Under the pieces are notes generated by a model. That model saw only the letters and a program-made list of their open reading frames with translations. It was not told where the DNA came from and did not search any database. A stretch of DNA of 64,000 nt, from NCBI RefSeq assembly GCF_014174155.1, contig NZ_JABEQM010000003.1:62001-126000 (forward strand), written 5' to 3'. A program made the translations under genes and the position numbers. Position 1 is the first letter of the stretch; each line of letters starts with the position of its first letter. Shown here piece by piece: positions 52,665-61,038 of the stretch. Origin of the DNA: Gluconacetobacter tumulisoli (GTDB taxonomy: Bacteria; Pseudomonadota; Alphaproteobacteria; Acetobacterales; Acetobacteraceae).

Positions 52665-54797
52665 TCATTCGTCGCCGGGGATCAGTCCGCGATGGCGCAG
52701 CATCGGGGTGATGTCGGGATCCTTGCCGTAGAAGGCGCGGAACATCGGCCCGTAATCCTGCGTATGCCCGCGCGAGAGGATCATGTCGCGGAATCTCTGC
52801 CCGTTTTCGCGGGTCAGGCCACCATGGGCACGGAACCAGGCGAAGGCCGCGTCGTCCAGCATTTCGGTCCACAGATAGGCATAATATCCGGCCGCATAGC
52901 CATTCGCCCAGATATGCAGGAAATAGCTGGATCGATATCGCGTGGGCACGTCCTTCGTATCGAGGCCCATGCGGTCCATCGACGCGGCTTCGAACCAGTC
53001 GACGTCCTGGCGCGGCGTGCCGGGCTTGATCATGTGCCAGTCCATGTCCAGCTTGGCGGCGGTGATGATTTCGCCCAGCGCATAGCCCTGGTTGAAACGC
53101 GCGGCCTTCTTGATCTTGTCGACCAGGACCTGGGGCATGGGCGCGCCGGTCTGGTAATGCTTTGCGTAATGCGCGAAGACGGTCGGATCCAGCGCCCAAT
53201 GTTCGTTGAACTGCGACGGAAATTCGACGAAGTCGCGCGCGACCGCCGTGCCGGACAGGGTCGGATAGGTCTGGTCGGCGAACATGCCATGCAATGCGTG
53301 ACCGAATTCGTGGAACATCGTCGTGACGTCCTCGAAGCTGATCAGCGCGGGCTGGCCCGGTGCCGGCTTGGTGAAGTTGGCGACATTATAGACGACCGGC
53401 TTCGTGCCCAGCAGATGGGACTGCCCGACGAAGTTGGACATCCACGCGCCACCGTTCTTGTTGTCGCGCTTGAAATAATCGAAATAGATCAGTGCCAGCG
53501 GCGACCCGTCCTTGTCCGAGACCTCGAACACCCGGATATCCGGATTGTAGACGGGAATGTCCTTCCGTTCCTTGAACGAAATTCCATAGAGCTGGTTGGC
53601 GGCGAAGAACACGCCGTCGCGCAGGACAGTGTCGAGTTCGAAATACGGCTTCACCTGATCCTGGTCGAGATCGTACTGCGCCTTGCGCACCTGTTCGGCA
53701 TAGAGCTGCCAGTCCCAGGGTTCGGGCTGGAAATCCTTGCCGTCCTTCCGGATGGCGGACTGAATATCCGCGACCTCGCGCTTCTGCTCGGCCAGGGTCG
53801 CGGGGACCAGCTGGGCGATGAAATGCTGCACGGCATCCGGTGTCCGGGCCATCTGGTCGTACAGGACATAGGACGCATAGTCCGGATATCCCAGCAGCGC
53901 CGCCTTCTGCGCGCGCAACTGCGCCAGTTCCGCGATGGTGGCGCGCGTGTCGCCGGCGTCGCCGCGTTCCGCGCGCAGCCATCCGTTGGTGAACAGCGCC
54001 TTGCGGGTGTCGCGATTTTCCAGCGTCTGCAACGCCGGCTGCTGCGTCGTGTTCTGCAGCGGCAGGACCCATTTGCCGGCCAGCCCGCGATCGTGCGCGG
54101 CCGACGCCGCGGCGGCGATGGCGGCGGTATCCAGCCCGGCCAGCGCCGTCTTGTCCGACACCACCAGCGCGCCGGCCTTGGTCGCGGTCAGCAATTTTTG
54201 CTGGAAGACGGTCTCCAGCGTCGACAGGCGCGTATTCAGGCGCCGCAGCGTGGCCTTGTCCCTGTCGGGCAGCTGGGCGCCGGCATGGACGAATTGCTGG
54301 TGATAGATTTCCAGCAATTGGGCCTGCTCGGGATCCAGCTTCAGGGTCGCACGGGTGGCGTAGATCGCCTGCACGCGCGCGAACAGTTCGGGATCGAGAT
54401 AGATCGCGTCCTGATGCTGCGCCAGCAGGGGGGCGATGGCGGCCTGCGCCTTGTCCAGCGTCGGATTCGTATTGGCCTGGTAGACCCCGTAGAAGGTCTC
54501 GGACACGCGGTCGAGCATCCGTCCGGATCGTTCCATCGCCACGATCGTATTGTCGAAGGTCGGCGCGGCGGGGTTGGCGGCGATTGCCCGGATTTCGGCC
54601 CGCTGCGCCTTCATGCCCAGCAGGAAGGCGGGCTGATAGTCGCTGTCATGGATCAGGTCGAACCGGGGGGCCTGAAACGGCAGCGTGCTGGTGGCCAGGA
54701 AGGGATTGGCGGCGGCCCGGGACGGCGCGGGCGCGGTGGACCAGCCGGCCAGGCAGGTGACGATGGCGGCAGTACGAAGCCAGACGGCGCGGTTCAT
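52665..54797 (-). CDS. M3 family metallopeptidase (peptidyl-dipeptidase Dcp/oligopeptidase-like)
   Basis: 710 residues with a signal peptide (AAIVTCLAGW...APSRA), so exported. The zinc motif FHEFGHALHGMF (HEXXH) is near residue 498, with the third ligand in the following helix region. LRNRRAT-type helical N-terminal domain covers the first 400 residues. The Tyr/His substrate pair is in the C-terminal region with YFLHIWANGYAAGYYAYLW. It removes dipeptides from oligopeptides in the periplasm. Codes alone on the minus strand between two hairpins. Confidence 0.94.
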   Translation of the reverse strand: MNRAVWLRTAAIVTCLAGWSTAPAPSRAAANPFLATSTLPFQAPRFDLIHDSDYQPAFLLGMKAQRAEIRAIAANPAAPTFDNTIVAMERSGRMLDRVSETFYGVYQANTNPTLDKAQAAIAPLLAQHQDAIYLDPELFARVQAIYATRATLKLDPEQAQLLEIYHQQFVHAGAQLPDRDKATLRRLNTRLSTLETVFQQKLLTATKAGALVVSDKTALAGLDTAAIAAAASAAHDRGLAGKWVLPLQNTTQQPALQTLENRDTRKALFTNGWLRAERGDAGDTRATIAELAQLRAQKAALLGYPDYASYVLYDQMARTPDAVQHFIAQLVPATLAEQKREVADIQSAIRKDGKDFQPEPWDWQLYAEQVRKAQYDLDQDQVKPYFELDTVLRDGVFFAANQLYGISFKERKDIPVYNPDIRVFEVSDKDGSPLALIYFDYFKRDNKNGGAWMSNFVGQSHLLGTKPVVYNVANFTKPAPGQPALISFEDVTTMFHEFGHALHGMFADQTYPTLSGTAVARDFVEFPSQFNEHWALDPTVFAHYAKHYQTGAPMPQVLVDKIKKAARFNQGYALGEIITAAKLDMDWHMIKPGTPRQDVDWFEAASMDRMGLDTKDVPTRYRSSYFLHIWANGYAAGYYAYLWTEMLDDAAFAWFRAHGGLTRENGQRFRDMILSRGHTQDYGPMFRAFYGKDPDITPMLRHRGLIPGDE

Positions 54798-54827
54798 TCA
54801 TTTTTCCTTCTGCGGTGTTTCCCCGCT

Positions 54828-54864
54828 GGGCGGTTCGGGGAACCTGATGTACCCCGAACCGCCC
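54828..54864. terminator. Perfect 13-bp hairpin after the old yellow enzyme gene
   Basis: GGGCGGTTCGGGG (54828-54840) pairs exactly with CCCCGAACCGCCC (54852-54864) across an 11-base loop. It lies 68 bp downstream of the OYE stop and 30 bp before the M3 peptidase start, both on the minus strand. It should separate the two transcripts. Confidence 0.6.
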
Positions 54865-54932
54865 GGGCGGCGGCAGCATGGCCGAAGGAAGGGCAAAAAA
54901 CCACCCGTGTCCGGAATGGCCGATGTGGCGCC

Positions 54933-55988
54933 CTATCGGGACAGGGCGGGATAATCGACATATCCCCCGGGGCCGGAGCCGTAGAATGTCGCGGGATCGG
55001 CCGGGGTCAGCGGTGCGTCGTCGCGCAGGCGCGCGGGCAGGTCGGGATTGGCGATGAAAGGCTTGCCGAACGCGGCCGCATCGGCCCAGCCCGCGTCCAG
55101 CGCCGCCTGGGCCGATGCGCCGGTGAAGCCTTCATTCGCGATATAGGGGCCGCCGAACGCGGCCTTCAGGCGCGGGCCCAGGCTGTCCGGCCCGACGGAT
55201 TCGCGCGCGCACAGGAACGCGATCCGGCGCCGGCCCAGTTCGGTCGCGACATGGCCGAAGGTCGCGGCGGGGTTCGAGTCCCCCATGGAATGGGCATCGC
55301 AGCGCGGCGCCAGATGCACGCCGACGCGTCCGCCCCCCCAGACCGAAATCGCCGCGTCCGTGACCTCCAGCAGCAGGCGGGCCCGGTTTTCGATCGATCC
55401 GCCATAACGGTCTGTGCGGTGGTTGGTGCTGTCCTGCAGGAACTGGTCCAGCAGGTAGCCATTGGCGCCGTGGATCTCGACCCCGTCGAAGCCGGCCTGC
55501 CGCGCATGCGCCGCGCCCTGCCGAAACGCCTCGACGATTCCCGGGATTTCCCCGATGCCCAGCGCGCGGGGGGTGACGAAGGGCCGTTCCGGCCGCAGGA
55601 GGCTGACGTGACCCCGGGGGGCGATGGCGCTGGGTGCCACGGGCAGGTCGCCGCCCAGCAGGGAGGGGTCGGAAATGCGCCCGACATGCCACAACTGCAT
55701 GAAGATCCGCCCACCGGCCCGATGCACGGCCTGCGTGACCTGCCGCCAGCCCGCGACCTGCTCGACGCTCCAGATTCCCGGCACGCCGCGGTAGCCGACG
55801 CCCTGTGGGGAGACCGGTGTCGCTTCCGACAGGATCAGGCCCGCCGAAGCGCGCTGCACGTAATAATCGGCCATCAGCGCGTTCGGGATATGGGTATCCC
55901 CCGCACGCAGGCGCGTCAGCGGCGCCATGACGACGCGGTTGGGCAGGATCAGGTCGCCGATGGTCAACGGGTCGAACAGGGTTGGCAT
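54933..55988 (-). CDS. nemA: Alkene reductase, old yellow enzyme family
   Basis: 351 residues. FMN-binding TIM barrel: LFDPLTIGDLILPNRVVMAPLTR at the start (key NRVVMAPLTR), FMQLWHVGRISDPSLL near residue 100, and HGANGYLLDQFLQDSTN near 180 with the His-Asn pair that binds the activating group of the substrate. It reduces electrophilic C=C bonds and N-ethylmaleimide-like compounds with NAD(P)H. It follows its own TetR regulator on the same strand with a TAGACCGGTCGTCT site between them. Symbol given by analogy to NemA. Confidence 0.92.
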   Translation of the reverse strand: MPTLFDPLTIGDLILPNRVVMAPLTRLRAGDTHIPNALMADYYVQRASAGLILSEATPVSPQGVGYRGVPGIWSVEQVAGWRQVTQAVHRAGGRIFMQLWHVGRISDPSLLGGDLPVAPSAIAPRGHVSLLRPERPFVTPRALGIGEIPGIVEAFRQGAAHARQAGFDGVEIHGANGYLLDQFLQDSTNHRTDRYGGSIENRARLLLEVTDAAISVWGGGRVGVHLAPRCDAHSMGDSNPAATFGHVATELGRRRIAFLCARESVGPDSLGPRLKAAFGGPYIANEGFTGASAQAALDAGWADAAAFGKPFIANPDLPARLRDDAPLTPADPATFYGSGPGGYVDYPALSR

Positions 55989-56022
55989 GATGGTGTCCTT
56001 ACACAGGGTGGATCAGATAGAG

Positions 56023-56037
56023 TAGACCGGTCGTCTT
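56023..56037. promoter_or_regulatory. NemR-like operator before the alkene reductase gene
   Basis: TAGACCGGTCGTCTT lies 35-49 bp before the OYE start. Its first 14 bases are identical to the site upstream of the TetR gene at 56710. The arms TAGAC and GTCT(T) form an imperfect dyad. Two identical sites, one before each gene, indicate that the regulator controls both. Confidence 0.75.
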
Positions 56038-56088
56038 GAATGGATGGCGGCCGATATGCCGCTTCACGCTGGTGTCGGGGGCGGGGTG

Positions 56089-56697
56089 TCAGGGGGGCAG
56101 GGCCAGCAGGATCCGCGTGGTCGCCAGCGCCTCGTCGAACGGCTGACTGTTGCGGGTGAATTTGGCCAGCAGCGTCGCGCCCAGCCATAACTGGTACAGG
56201 ACCATCGCCAGATGCCGGGGATCGTCCACCGGTGGCAGGGAACCGTCATCGCCCCCCGCCGCGATACCCCGCCCAACCCGGGCCACGATCTGGCGGGTGC
56301 CGTATTCCAGAATCGCGCGCATGCCTTCCGACAGGTCGCAGACTTCCGCTCCCAGCTTGACTGCCAGGCATTGGCCACAGGCATCGCCGCCGGCATGCCT
56401 GTCGCGCCAGCCCTGCCAGTAGCGCATCAGGCGTTCCGCCGCGCTCCCGTTCGGGTCGGACAGGATCGCATCGATTTGTACCAGGCCGGTCGTGAAATAC
56501 TGCTCCAGCAGGGCTTCGCCGAACGCCTCCTTGGAAGCGAAATAATGATAGAACGATCCCTTGGGCACGCCGGCGGCGCACAGGATCTCGGTCAGTCCGA
56601 CGGCGGAAAATCCCTTGCAGCCCAGGATCGGCCGGGCCGTGTCCAGAATATGCTGCCGAACGTCTTGCGGGGCGGGAGATGTGTTCACCCCGGGCAC
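56089..56697 (-). CDS. TetR family regulator, NemR-like
   Basis: 202 residues, starting at GTG 56697 (a second GTG 9 bp in is possible). HTH: ILDTARPILGCKGFSAVGLTEILCAAGVPKGSFYHYFASKEAF (key GLTEILCAAGVPKGSFYHYF), typical of the electrophile-sensing TetR group. CGQCLAVKLGAEVC has Cys107, Cys110 and Cys120; Cys110 matches the reactive position of E. coli NemR. Likely released from DNA by reactive electrophiles or bleach and then allows alkene reductase synthesis. Operators lie before this gene and before the reductase gene. Confidence 0.9.
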   Translation of the reverse strand: MPGVNTSPAPQDVRQHILDTARPILGCKGFSAVGLTEILCAAGVPKGSFYHYFASKEAFGEALLEQYFTTGLVQIDAILSDPNGSAAERLMRYWQGWRDRHAGGDACGQCLAVKLGAEVCDLSEGMRAILEYGTRQIVARVGRGIAAGGDDGSLPPVDDPRHLAMVLYQLWLGATLLAKFTRNSQPFDEALATTRILLALPP

Positions 56698-56709
56698 GCT
56701 ACATCTGAT

Positions 56710-56724
56710 TAGACCGGTCGTCTA
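56710..56724. promoter_or_regulatory. NemR-like operator before the TetR gene
   Basis: TAGACCGGTCGTCTA is a dyad with 5-bp arms (TAGAC/GTCTA) around CGGTC. It lies 13 bp before the GTG start, where binding would block the promoter or ribosome access. It is the near twin of the site at 56023. Confidence 0.75.
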
Positions 56725-56953
56725 GAGGGATGCAGCGCTCGTTCCACGGCGGGTTTCACAAAAGGGAGGATAAATTTTTCATATCTGGTGCGTAAATGTA
56801 ATTAGCACTATTGAATGATGTTTTATGTCGACCGGTAGAGATCCGATCGTATGATGCTGATCGTGCTATGGGTTGTCGGGGTATCGAAGGGGACTGTCGA
56901 TGATGCGGCGAATGTGGGGCTGGCAACGATGTAGCGCGATGCGCTGCGGACGC

Positions 56954-56974
56954 CGGGACGTACCGCACGTCCCG
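56954..56974. other. 8-bp hairpin in the gene-free stretch 56725-57043
   Basis: CGGGACGT-ACCGC-ACGTCCCG is a perfect 8-bp stem with a 5-base loop. It stands 70 bp before the next small gene, with TTGACA just behind it (56977-56982) as a possible -35 element. The other part of this 319-bp gap is AT-rich near 56760-56850 and holds no gene I can support. Confidence 0.35.
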
Positions 56975-57043
56975 TATTGACATGCCGGGAGCGAACCTGC
57001 CGGCGACGCCCGCCGGTGTGCGGGATATCCAGGGCAGAAGATC

Positions 57044-57244
57044 ATGCAGACCTCCACGATCATCGAAATCGACGGAATTTTCCTTGGCGCCGCCATCCTG
57101 CTGGATGGACCGGCGCGACGCTTCTACGCCGCGCATGACAGCGTGCGGTCCCTTCATAACGAAACCCTGCCGGACCTGGCCGCGCTGACCCGGCGGGTCG
57201 CGCAGCAGTTCCAGTGCAGCCGGGCGCGGCCGGCCGCGAGCTGA
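57044..57244 (+). CDS. Small protein of unknown function
   Basis: 66 residues. It opens TSTIIEIDGIFLGAAILLDGP, continues RRFYAAHDSVRSLHNETLPDL and ends in a basic helix. The regular strand-strand-helix pattern and the GGCAGAAG site before the ATG suggest a real gene. The composition looks like a short folded cytoplasmic protein. I do not recognise the family. Confidence 0.55.
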   Translation: MQTSTIIEIDGIFLGAAILLDGPARRFYAAHDSVRSLHNETLPDLAALTRRVAQQFQCSRARPAAS

Positions 57245-57303
57245 CGCCGAGACGGGCAGAGGTGCGGCGTCCGGACGTACCGGGCCGTACGGGAAATCGC
57301 GAT

Positions 57304-57534
57304 ATGACCCATGTTCAATCACCCCGGGGCCGCATGGTCGCGCGGTGTGCCTCGCCGGTCCGGCCGGCGCATGATCGGGCGGGGGGCCGGACGCCTGTCG
57401 CGATGACGGTGTCGGGGGCCGCGGCAGGCGTCGCGGCAATGGGCCTCGCCGCGTGGCTGGTCCAGGCCGCCTGGACCGGCGGGCTGACATTGCGCGACCT
57501 GTCCGAGGCGACGGCCTGCCTGTTCGCGTTCTAG
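57304..57534 (+). CDS. Possible small membrane protein
   Basis: 76 residues with one hydrophobic stretch near the C-terminus (VSGAAAGVAAMGLAAWLVQAA). The first half is basic and low in complexity. No ribosome site is clear. It follows the small gene above by 59 bp on the same strand. It might be coding or chance. Confidence 0.3.
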   Translation: MTHVQSPRGRMVARCASPVRPAHDRAGGRTPVAMTVSGAAAGVAAMGLAAWLVQAAWTGGLTLRDLSEATACLFAF

Positions 57535-57577
57535 GGCAGGCTGCGCGACCGTCGCCGATGGGAACGCCGGATCGTCG

Positions 57578-58483
57578 TCACGGCATCGATCGCATGATGG
57601 CGATCGTGTCGGTGCGGCTGGGCCGGGCAGGGCCGTTCCGGATCCACGCCACGCCGGAAACATCGTTGAATCCGGGGAATTCCACAGGAAGTTTCCGATA
57701 GAAGCGCCATAGCCCCCGGGCCTTGGTGGCCCATTCGGTCGTGAAGACCAGACGCAGCGTATCCGACGGGACGATGGCCGAGATCTGGCCGTCGGTCTCC
57801 AGGATGTCATGCGGAAGCGCCAGGTCGTTTTCCTGGAGGAAGGCGTCGAAATGGACGCGGTTCAGCAGTCCGGTGCAGGGCAGGATCCAGGGCCGCGCCA
57901 GCAGATATGTCCAATCCATGGCCTGGGCCTCGGTAATGGGATCGTCCAGGGATGCCAGCACGACGTAGGGATCCTTGAGGACGGGGATCGTCTCGACCGT
58001 GGCCGGGTCGAAGCCGGACAGGCTGCCCAGGAAGAAATCGAAGATGCCGGCGTGAAGGCCGCGTACCAGGGCGATGCGGTTGTCGCGGCAGGCGCTGAAG
58101 GTGACGTGGGGATGCTGGCGCTTGGCCTCCAGGATGACGCGGCGCAGGAAGGGTTGCAGGGCGATGGTCGCGTAGCCGATCGAGATGCGTTCGGGCACCG
58201 TCCGGGTAATGGTGGCGACGTCCCGGTCCAGGCTGGACATTTCCTCGTCGATCCGGACGGCCGCCGCGATATAGCGGCTGCCCCGTGAGGTCGGCAGCAG
58301 GCGCCCGCGCGTCTTCTGGAACGGCGGGAAGCCCAGCGTCTGCTCGATGTCCTTCAGCGCCTTGGACACGGCGGCGAAGGAGATGCCCAGGACCCGGCTC
58401 GCCCCCCGCATGGACCCGGTGTCATGGGTGGCGCGCAGCAGGCGCAGCTGGCGCAGGGTCAGGGACGGACCAGCCGATTTCAT
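57578..58483 (-). CDS. LysR family transcriptional regulator
   Basis: 301 residues. The HTH lies in residues 8-65 (TLRQLRLLRATHDTGSMRGASRVLGISFAAVSKALKDIE, key SMRGASRVLGIS), followed by the effector domain with RISIGYATIALQPFLRRVI. It is a paralogue of the next LysR gene: the segment IGYAT..LxPFLRx(V/L)(I/L) and the DDPITxxQAxDW stretch occur in both. It is 15 bp downstream of that gene. The ligand is unknown. Confidence 0.92.
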   Translation of the reverse strand: MKSAGPSLTLRQLRLLRATHDTGSMRGASRVLGISFAAVSKALKDIEQTLGFPPFQKTRGRLLPTSRGSRYIAAAVRIDEEMSSLDRDVATITRTVPERISIGYATIALQPFLRRVILEAKRQHPHVTFSACRDNRIALVRGLHAGIFDFFLGSLSGFDPATVETIPVLKDPYVVLASLDDPITEAQAMDWTYLLARPWILPCTGLLNRVHFDAFLQENDLALPHDILETDGQISAIVPSDTLRLVFTTEWATKARGLWRFYRKLPVEFPGFNDVSGVAWIRNGPARPSRTDTIAIMRSMP

Positions 58484-58498
58484 GGGTTTCTCCAGTCG

Positions 58499-59425
58499 TC
58501 AGGCGAATGCGTAGAGAGGGCCCGGCTGTGACGCGATCGACCGGGCGATGTCGATCACGGCCTGGACCGACGGGCGGGGACGGGGCGCGCCGCTCCAGGC
58601 CAGGCCGGAGGGCAGGCGGGTCTGCGGCAGGACGACGTCCAGCCGGCGGAACCGTTCCTCGATCTGGCAGGCCGCCGCCGCGTGCGCGGTCGTCAGGATC
58701 AGGCGATACCTGTCCAGGTCCCCGCGTTCGAAGAACAACCCGTCGGTTTCGATGACGTCCAGCGGCATGGGCATGTCCATCTGCCGCAGGAAATTCGCGA
58801 AATAGGTGTGGTTCGCCATGTCTCGACCGGGCAGCAGCCAGGGGCGCGCGGTCAGGAATTTCCAGTCCCGGGCCTGCCGGTCGGTGATCGGGTCGTCGAT
58901 GCCGGACAGCACCAGATATTCGTCGTGGCACAGCGGCAGGTTGCCCAGATCCTGTTCCTGCGCCAGGCCGGCGATGCTGCCCACGAACATGTCGATCATG
59001 CCGGAACGCAACTGCCGCAGCAGCGACGGGCGCACGCCGCGCGCGGCGGACACCGTCAGCAGCGGGTGCCGCCGTTTCGTCTCGATCAGCAGGTCGCGCA
59101 GGAACGGCCGCAGTCCCGTGGTGGCATAGCCGATGGTCACCCTGTCGCTCAGTCCGCTACGCGTGTCGCTGAAGGCGACCTCCAGCGCGTTCAGTTCATC
59201 CTGGATGCGCAGGCCTGCCGCGACCATCAGCGCCCCCTTTTCGGTCACGGACAGCTTGCCGTCCCGTAGTGCCAGCAGGTGGTCGCCTACCAGCATTTCC
59301 AGCTCCGCAAAGGATTTGGAGACGGCGCCGATCGAGACATGCAGCCGTTCGCTGGCGGCCTTCCTGCTGCCGGTTTCGGCCAGGGCCGCAAGCAGTCGGA
59401 AATGTTTCAGGGTCAGGTTCCGCAT
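58499..59425 (-). CDS. LysR family transcriptional regulator
   Basis: 308 residues. The HTH is LKHFRLLAALAETGSRKAASERLHVSIGAVSKSFAELE (key RKAASERLHVS), then the effector domain. ATG 59425 is chosen because the LysR alignment starts there. A longer frame to 59509 would run through the palindrome at 59486, which argues against it. Divergent from the MHS symporter gene and so the likely regulator of the transport/amidohydrolase unit. Confidence 0.9.
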   Translation of the reverse strand: MRNLTLKHFRLLAALAETGSRKAASERLHVSIGAVSKSFAELEMLVGDHLLALRDGKLSVTEKGALMVAAGLRIQDELNALEVAFSDTRSGLSDRVTIGYATTGLRPFLRDLLIETKRRHPLLTVSAARGVRPSLLRQLRSGMIDMFVGSIAGLAQEQDLGNLPLCHDEYLVLSGIDDPITDRQARDWKFLTARPWLLPGRDMANHTYFANFLRQMDMPMPLDVIETDGLFFERGDLDRYRLILTTAHAAAACQIEERFRRLDVVLPQTRLPSGLAWSGAPRPRPSVQAVIDIARSIASQPGPLYAFA

Positions 59426-59485
59426 CGCGTCAGGTCTCGTGCCGCAGTCCGGGAATTGCGGGGCCGAAAAGGGGTGTGCCCGCGG

Positions 59486-59504
59486 ATTCAACATATGGTT
59501 GAAT
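59486..59504. promoter_or_regulatory. Palindrome ATTCAAC-ATATG-GTTGAAT in the LysR/symporter divergent gap
   Basis: A perfect 7-bp inverted repeat around ATATG stands 61 bp before the LysR ATG and 174 bp before the symporter ATG. Inverted repeats of this kind with AT-rich ends are typical recognition sites of LysR proteins. The remaining gap to 59677 is AT-rich, with no gene. Confidence 0.6.
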
Positions 59505-59677
59505 ACCATAAACCTTATTTCTCTGGAATGAACCGGAAATGCGACGTTACGATGACGGACAGGAAAAATTCATGCGCCACAGGATCTGGTCGAATGAATA
59601 TTCCTAGAAAAAATCGCGATCTGATCTGTCTTCTCGGGCTTTTTTAAATTCTTGATTCATTTCGATCGGGGCAGGAT

Positions 59678-61006
59678 ATGACCAACACGGTTGCGATATC
59701 GAAGCAAAGCAGGGCCACGCGGAACATCGCGGCGGCGACCGTCGGCAACGCGCTGGAATTCTACGATTTCACGGTCTATGCGGCCTATGCGACGACGATC
59801 GCGCGGGTGTTCTTTCCGGTCGGCGACTCCTTCGTCGGCTTGCTGCTGTCGGTGGCGACCTTCGGGCTGGGATTCCTGGCGCGCCCGCTGGGGGCCGTGA
59901 TCATCGGTATCCATTCCGACCGCCGGGGCCGCAAGGCGGCGATGACCATGACGATCTGGATGATGGCGCTGGGCAGCCTGATGATCGCCGTCCTGCCGGG
60001 CTATGACCGGATCGGGATCCTGGCGCCGCTTCTGCTTGTCGTCGCCCGTCTGGTACAGGGGTTTTCGACGGGCGGTGAAATGGGGCCGGCGACGGCCTTC
60101 CTGGTCGAGAGCGCCAGCGCGCGCCGGATCGGCCTGGCCGGCAGCTGGCAGATCGCCAGCCAGCAGGGCGGGACGTTCCTGTCCGGCCTGCTGGGTCTGA
60201 TCCTGGGCCTGTCGATGCCGCCGGCGGCGGTCGAATCCTGGGGATGGCGCATTCCCTTCCTGCTGGGGGTGCTGATCGCGCCGGCCGGATACTGGATCCG
60301 TCATTCCGTCGACGAGACATTGGAAAGTTCGGTCACCCTCGACGGCGCGGGGGCGGTGATGCGCCGGCTGGTGCGCGACATGCCCGGGCGGGTCGGCGCG
60401 GCGGTGCTGATGATCGCCGGGGCGACCGTCTCGCAATATTTCTTTCTCTACGGGACGACCTACGCCATTCGCACGCTGCATTTCTCGGCAGAATTCGCGC
60501 GCACCATCAATCTGGTGCTGGGGGTCGTCGGGCTGGTCTGCGCGCTGGCCGGCGGCTGGCTGGCAGATCGCCATGGCGCGCGTCCCGTCGTGGTCGCGGC
60601 CCGGCTGGTGATGGCGGCGGCACTCTATCCCGGGTTCATGGTCGTGATGCATGACCCGCGGCCGGCGGTGTTCCTGGTGGTTCTGGCGCTGCTGATGATG
60701 GCGCATGGAATCGGCAGCGGCGCGGCCATCGTCATCCTGGCCGGGCTGTTTCCCATGGAGGTCCGGACGCTGGGGACCGGTCTGTCCTATGCGCTGGCGG
60801 TCACGATCTTCGGCGGCACGGCGCAGCTTGTCTTCACCGCGCTGATCGGCGTGACCGGTAGCCCGATGTCCTGGCTCTTCTACATCATCGCCCTGTCTTT
60901 CGTGTCCGTGGTGCCGCTGCTGTCCGGACGGATGATGCGGGTTTTCGACAATCCGGGCGGCGAGGCCGGCGCGGACGCGCCGGATGCGGCACGGGTGACA
61001 AGCTGA
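59678..61006 (+). CDS. MFS transporter, metabolite:H+ symporter family
   Basis: 442 residues with 12 membrane segments. NALEFYDFTVYAAYATTIARVFFP at the start (key GNALEFYDF), the loop HSDRRGRKAAM and RLVQGFSTGGEMGPATAFLVE are signatures of the MHS family (ShiA, CitA, ProP, KgtP relatives), which import organic acids or zwitterions with protons. AGGATA precedes the ATG. It is followed by two M20 amidohydrolases, so it probably imports their substrate. Confidence 0.92.
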   Translation: MTNTVAISKQSRATRNIAAATVGNALEFYDFTVYAAYATTIARVFFPVGDSFVGLLLSVATFGLGFLARPLGAVIIGIHSDRRGRKAAMTMTIWMMALGSLMIAVLPGYDRIGILAPLLLVVARLVQGFSTGGEMGPATAFLVESASARRIGLAGSWQIASQQGGTFLSGLLGLILGLSMPPAAVESWGWRIPFLLGVLIAPAGYWIRHSVDETLESSVTLDGAGAVMRRLVRDMPGRVGAAVLMIAGATVSQYFFLYGTTYAIRTLHFSAEFARTINLVLGVVGLVCALAGGWLADRHGARPVVVAARLVMAAALYPGFMVVMHDPRPAVFLVVLALLMMAHGIGSGAAIVILAGLFPMEVRTLGTGLSYALAVTIFGGTAQLVFTALIGVTGSPMSWLFYIIALSFVSVVPLLSGRMMRVFDNPGGEAGADAPDAARVTS

Positions 61007-61038
61007 ACGGACCGGGTGACATCGGACCCGGCATCAGG

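Noticed and set aside
52692-56039. Open frame of 1115 codons on the plus strand
   Set aside because: It lies opposite the M3 peptidase and old yellow enzyme genes, whose motifs are clear. Its translation is rich in Arg, Gly and Gln without domain likeness, as expected for an antisense frame in GC-rich DNA.
56756-57490. Open frame of 244 codons on the minus strand across the TetR-LysR gap
   Set aside because: Low-complexity Pro/Arg/Ser-rich translation, no ribosome site, and no domain; the small plus-strand genes there are better supported.
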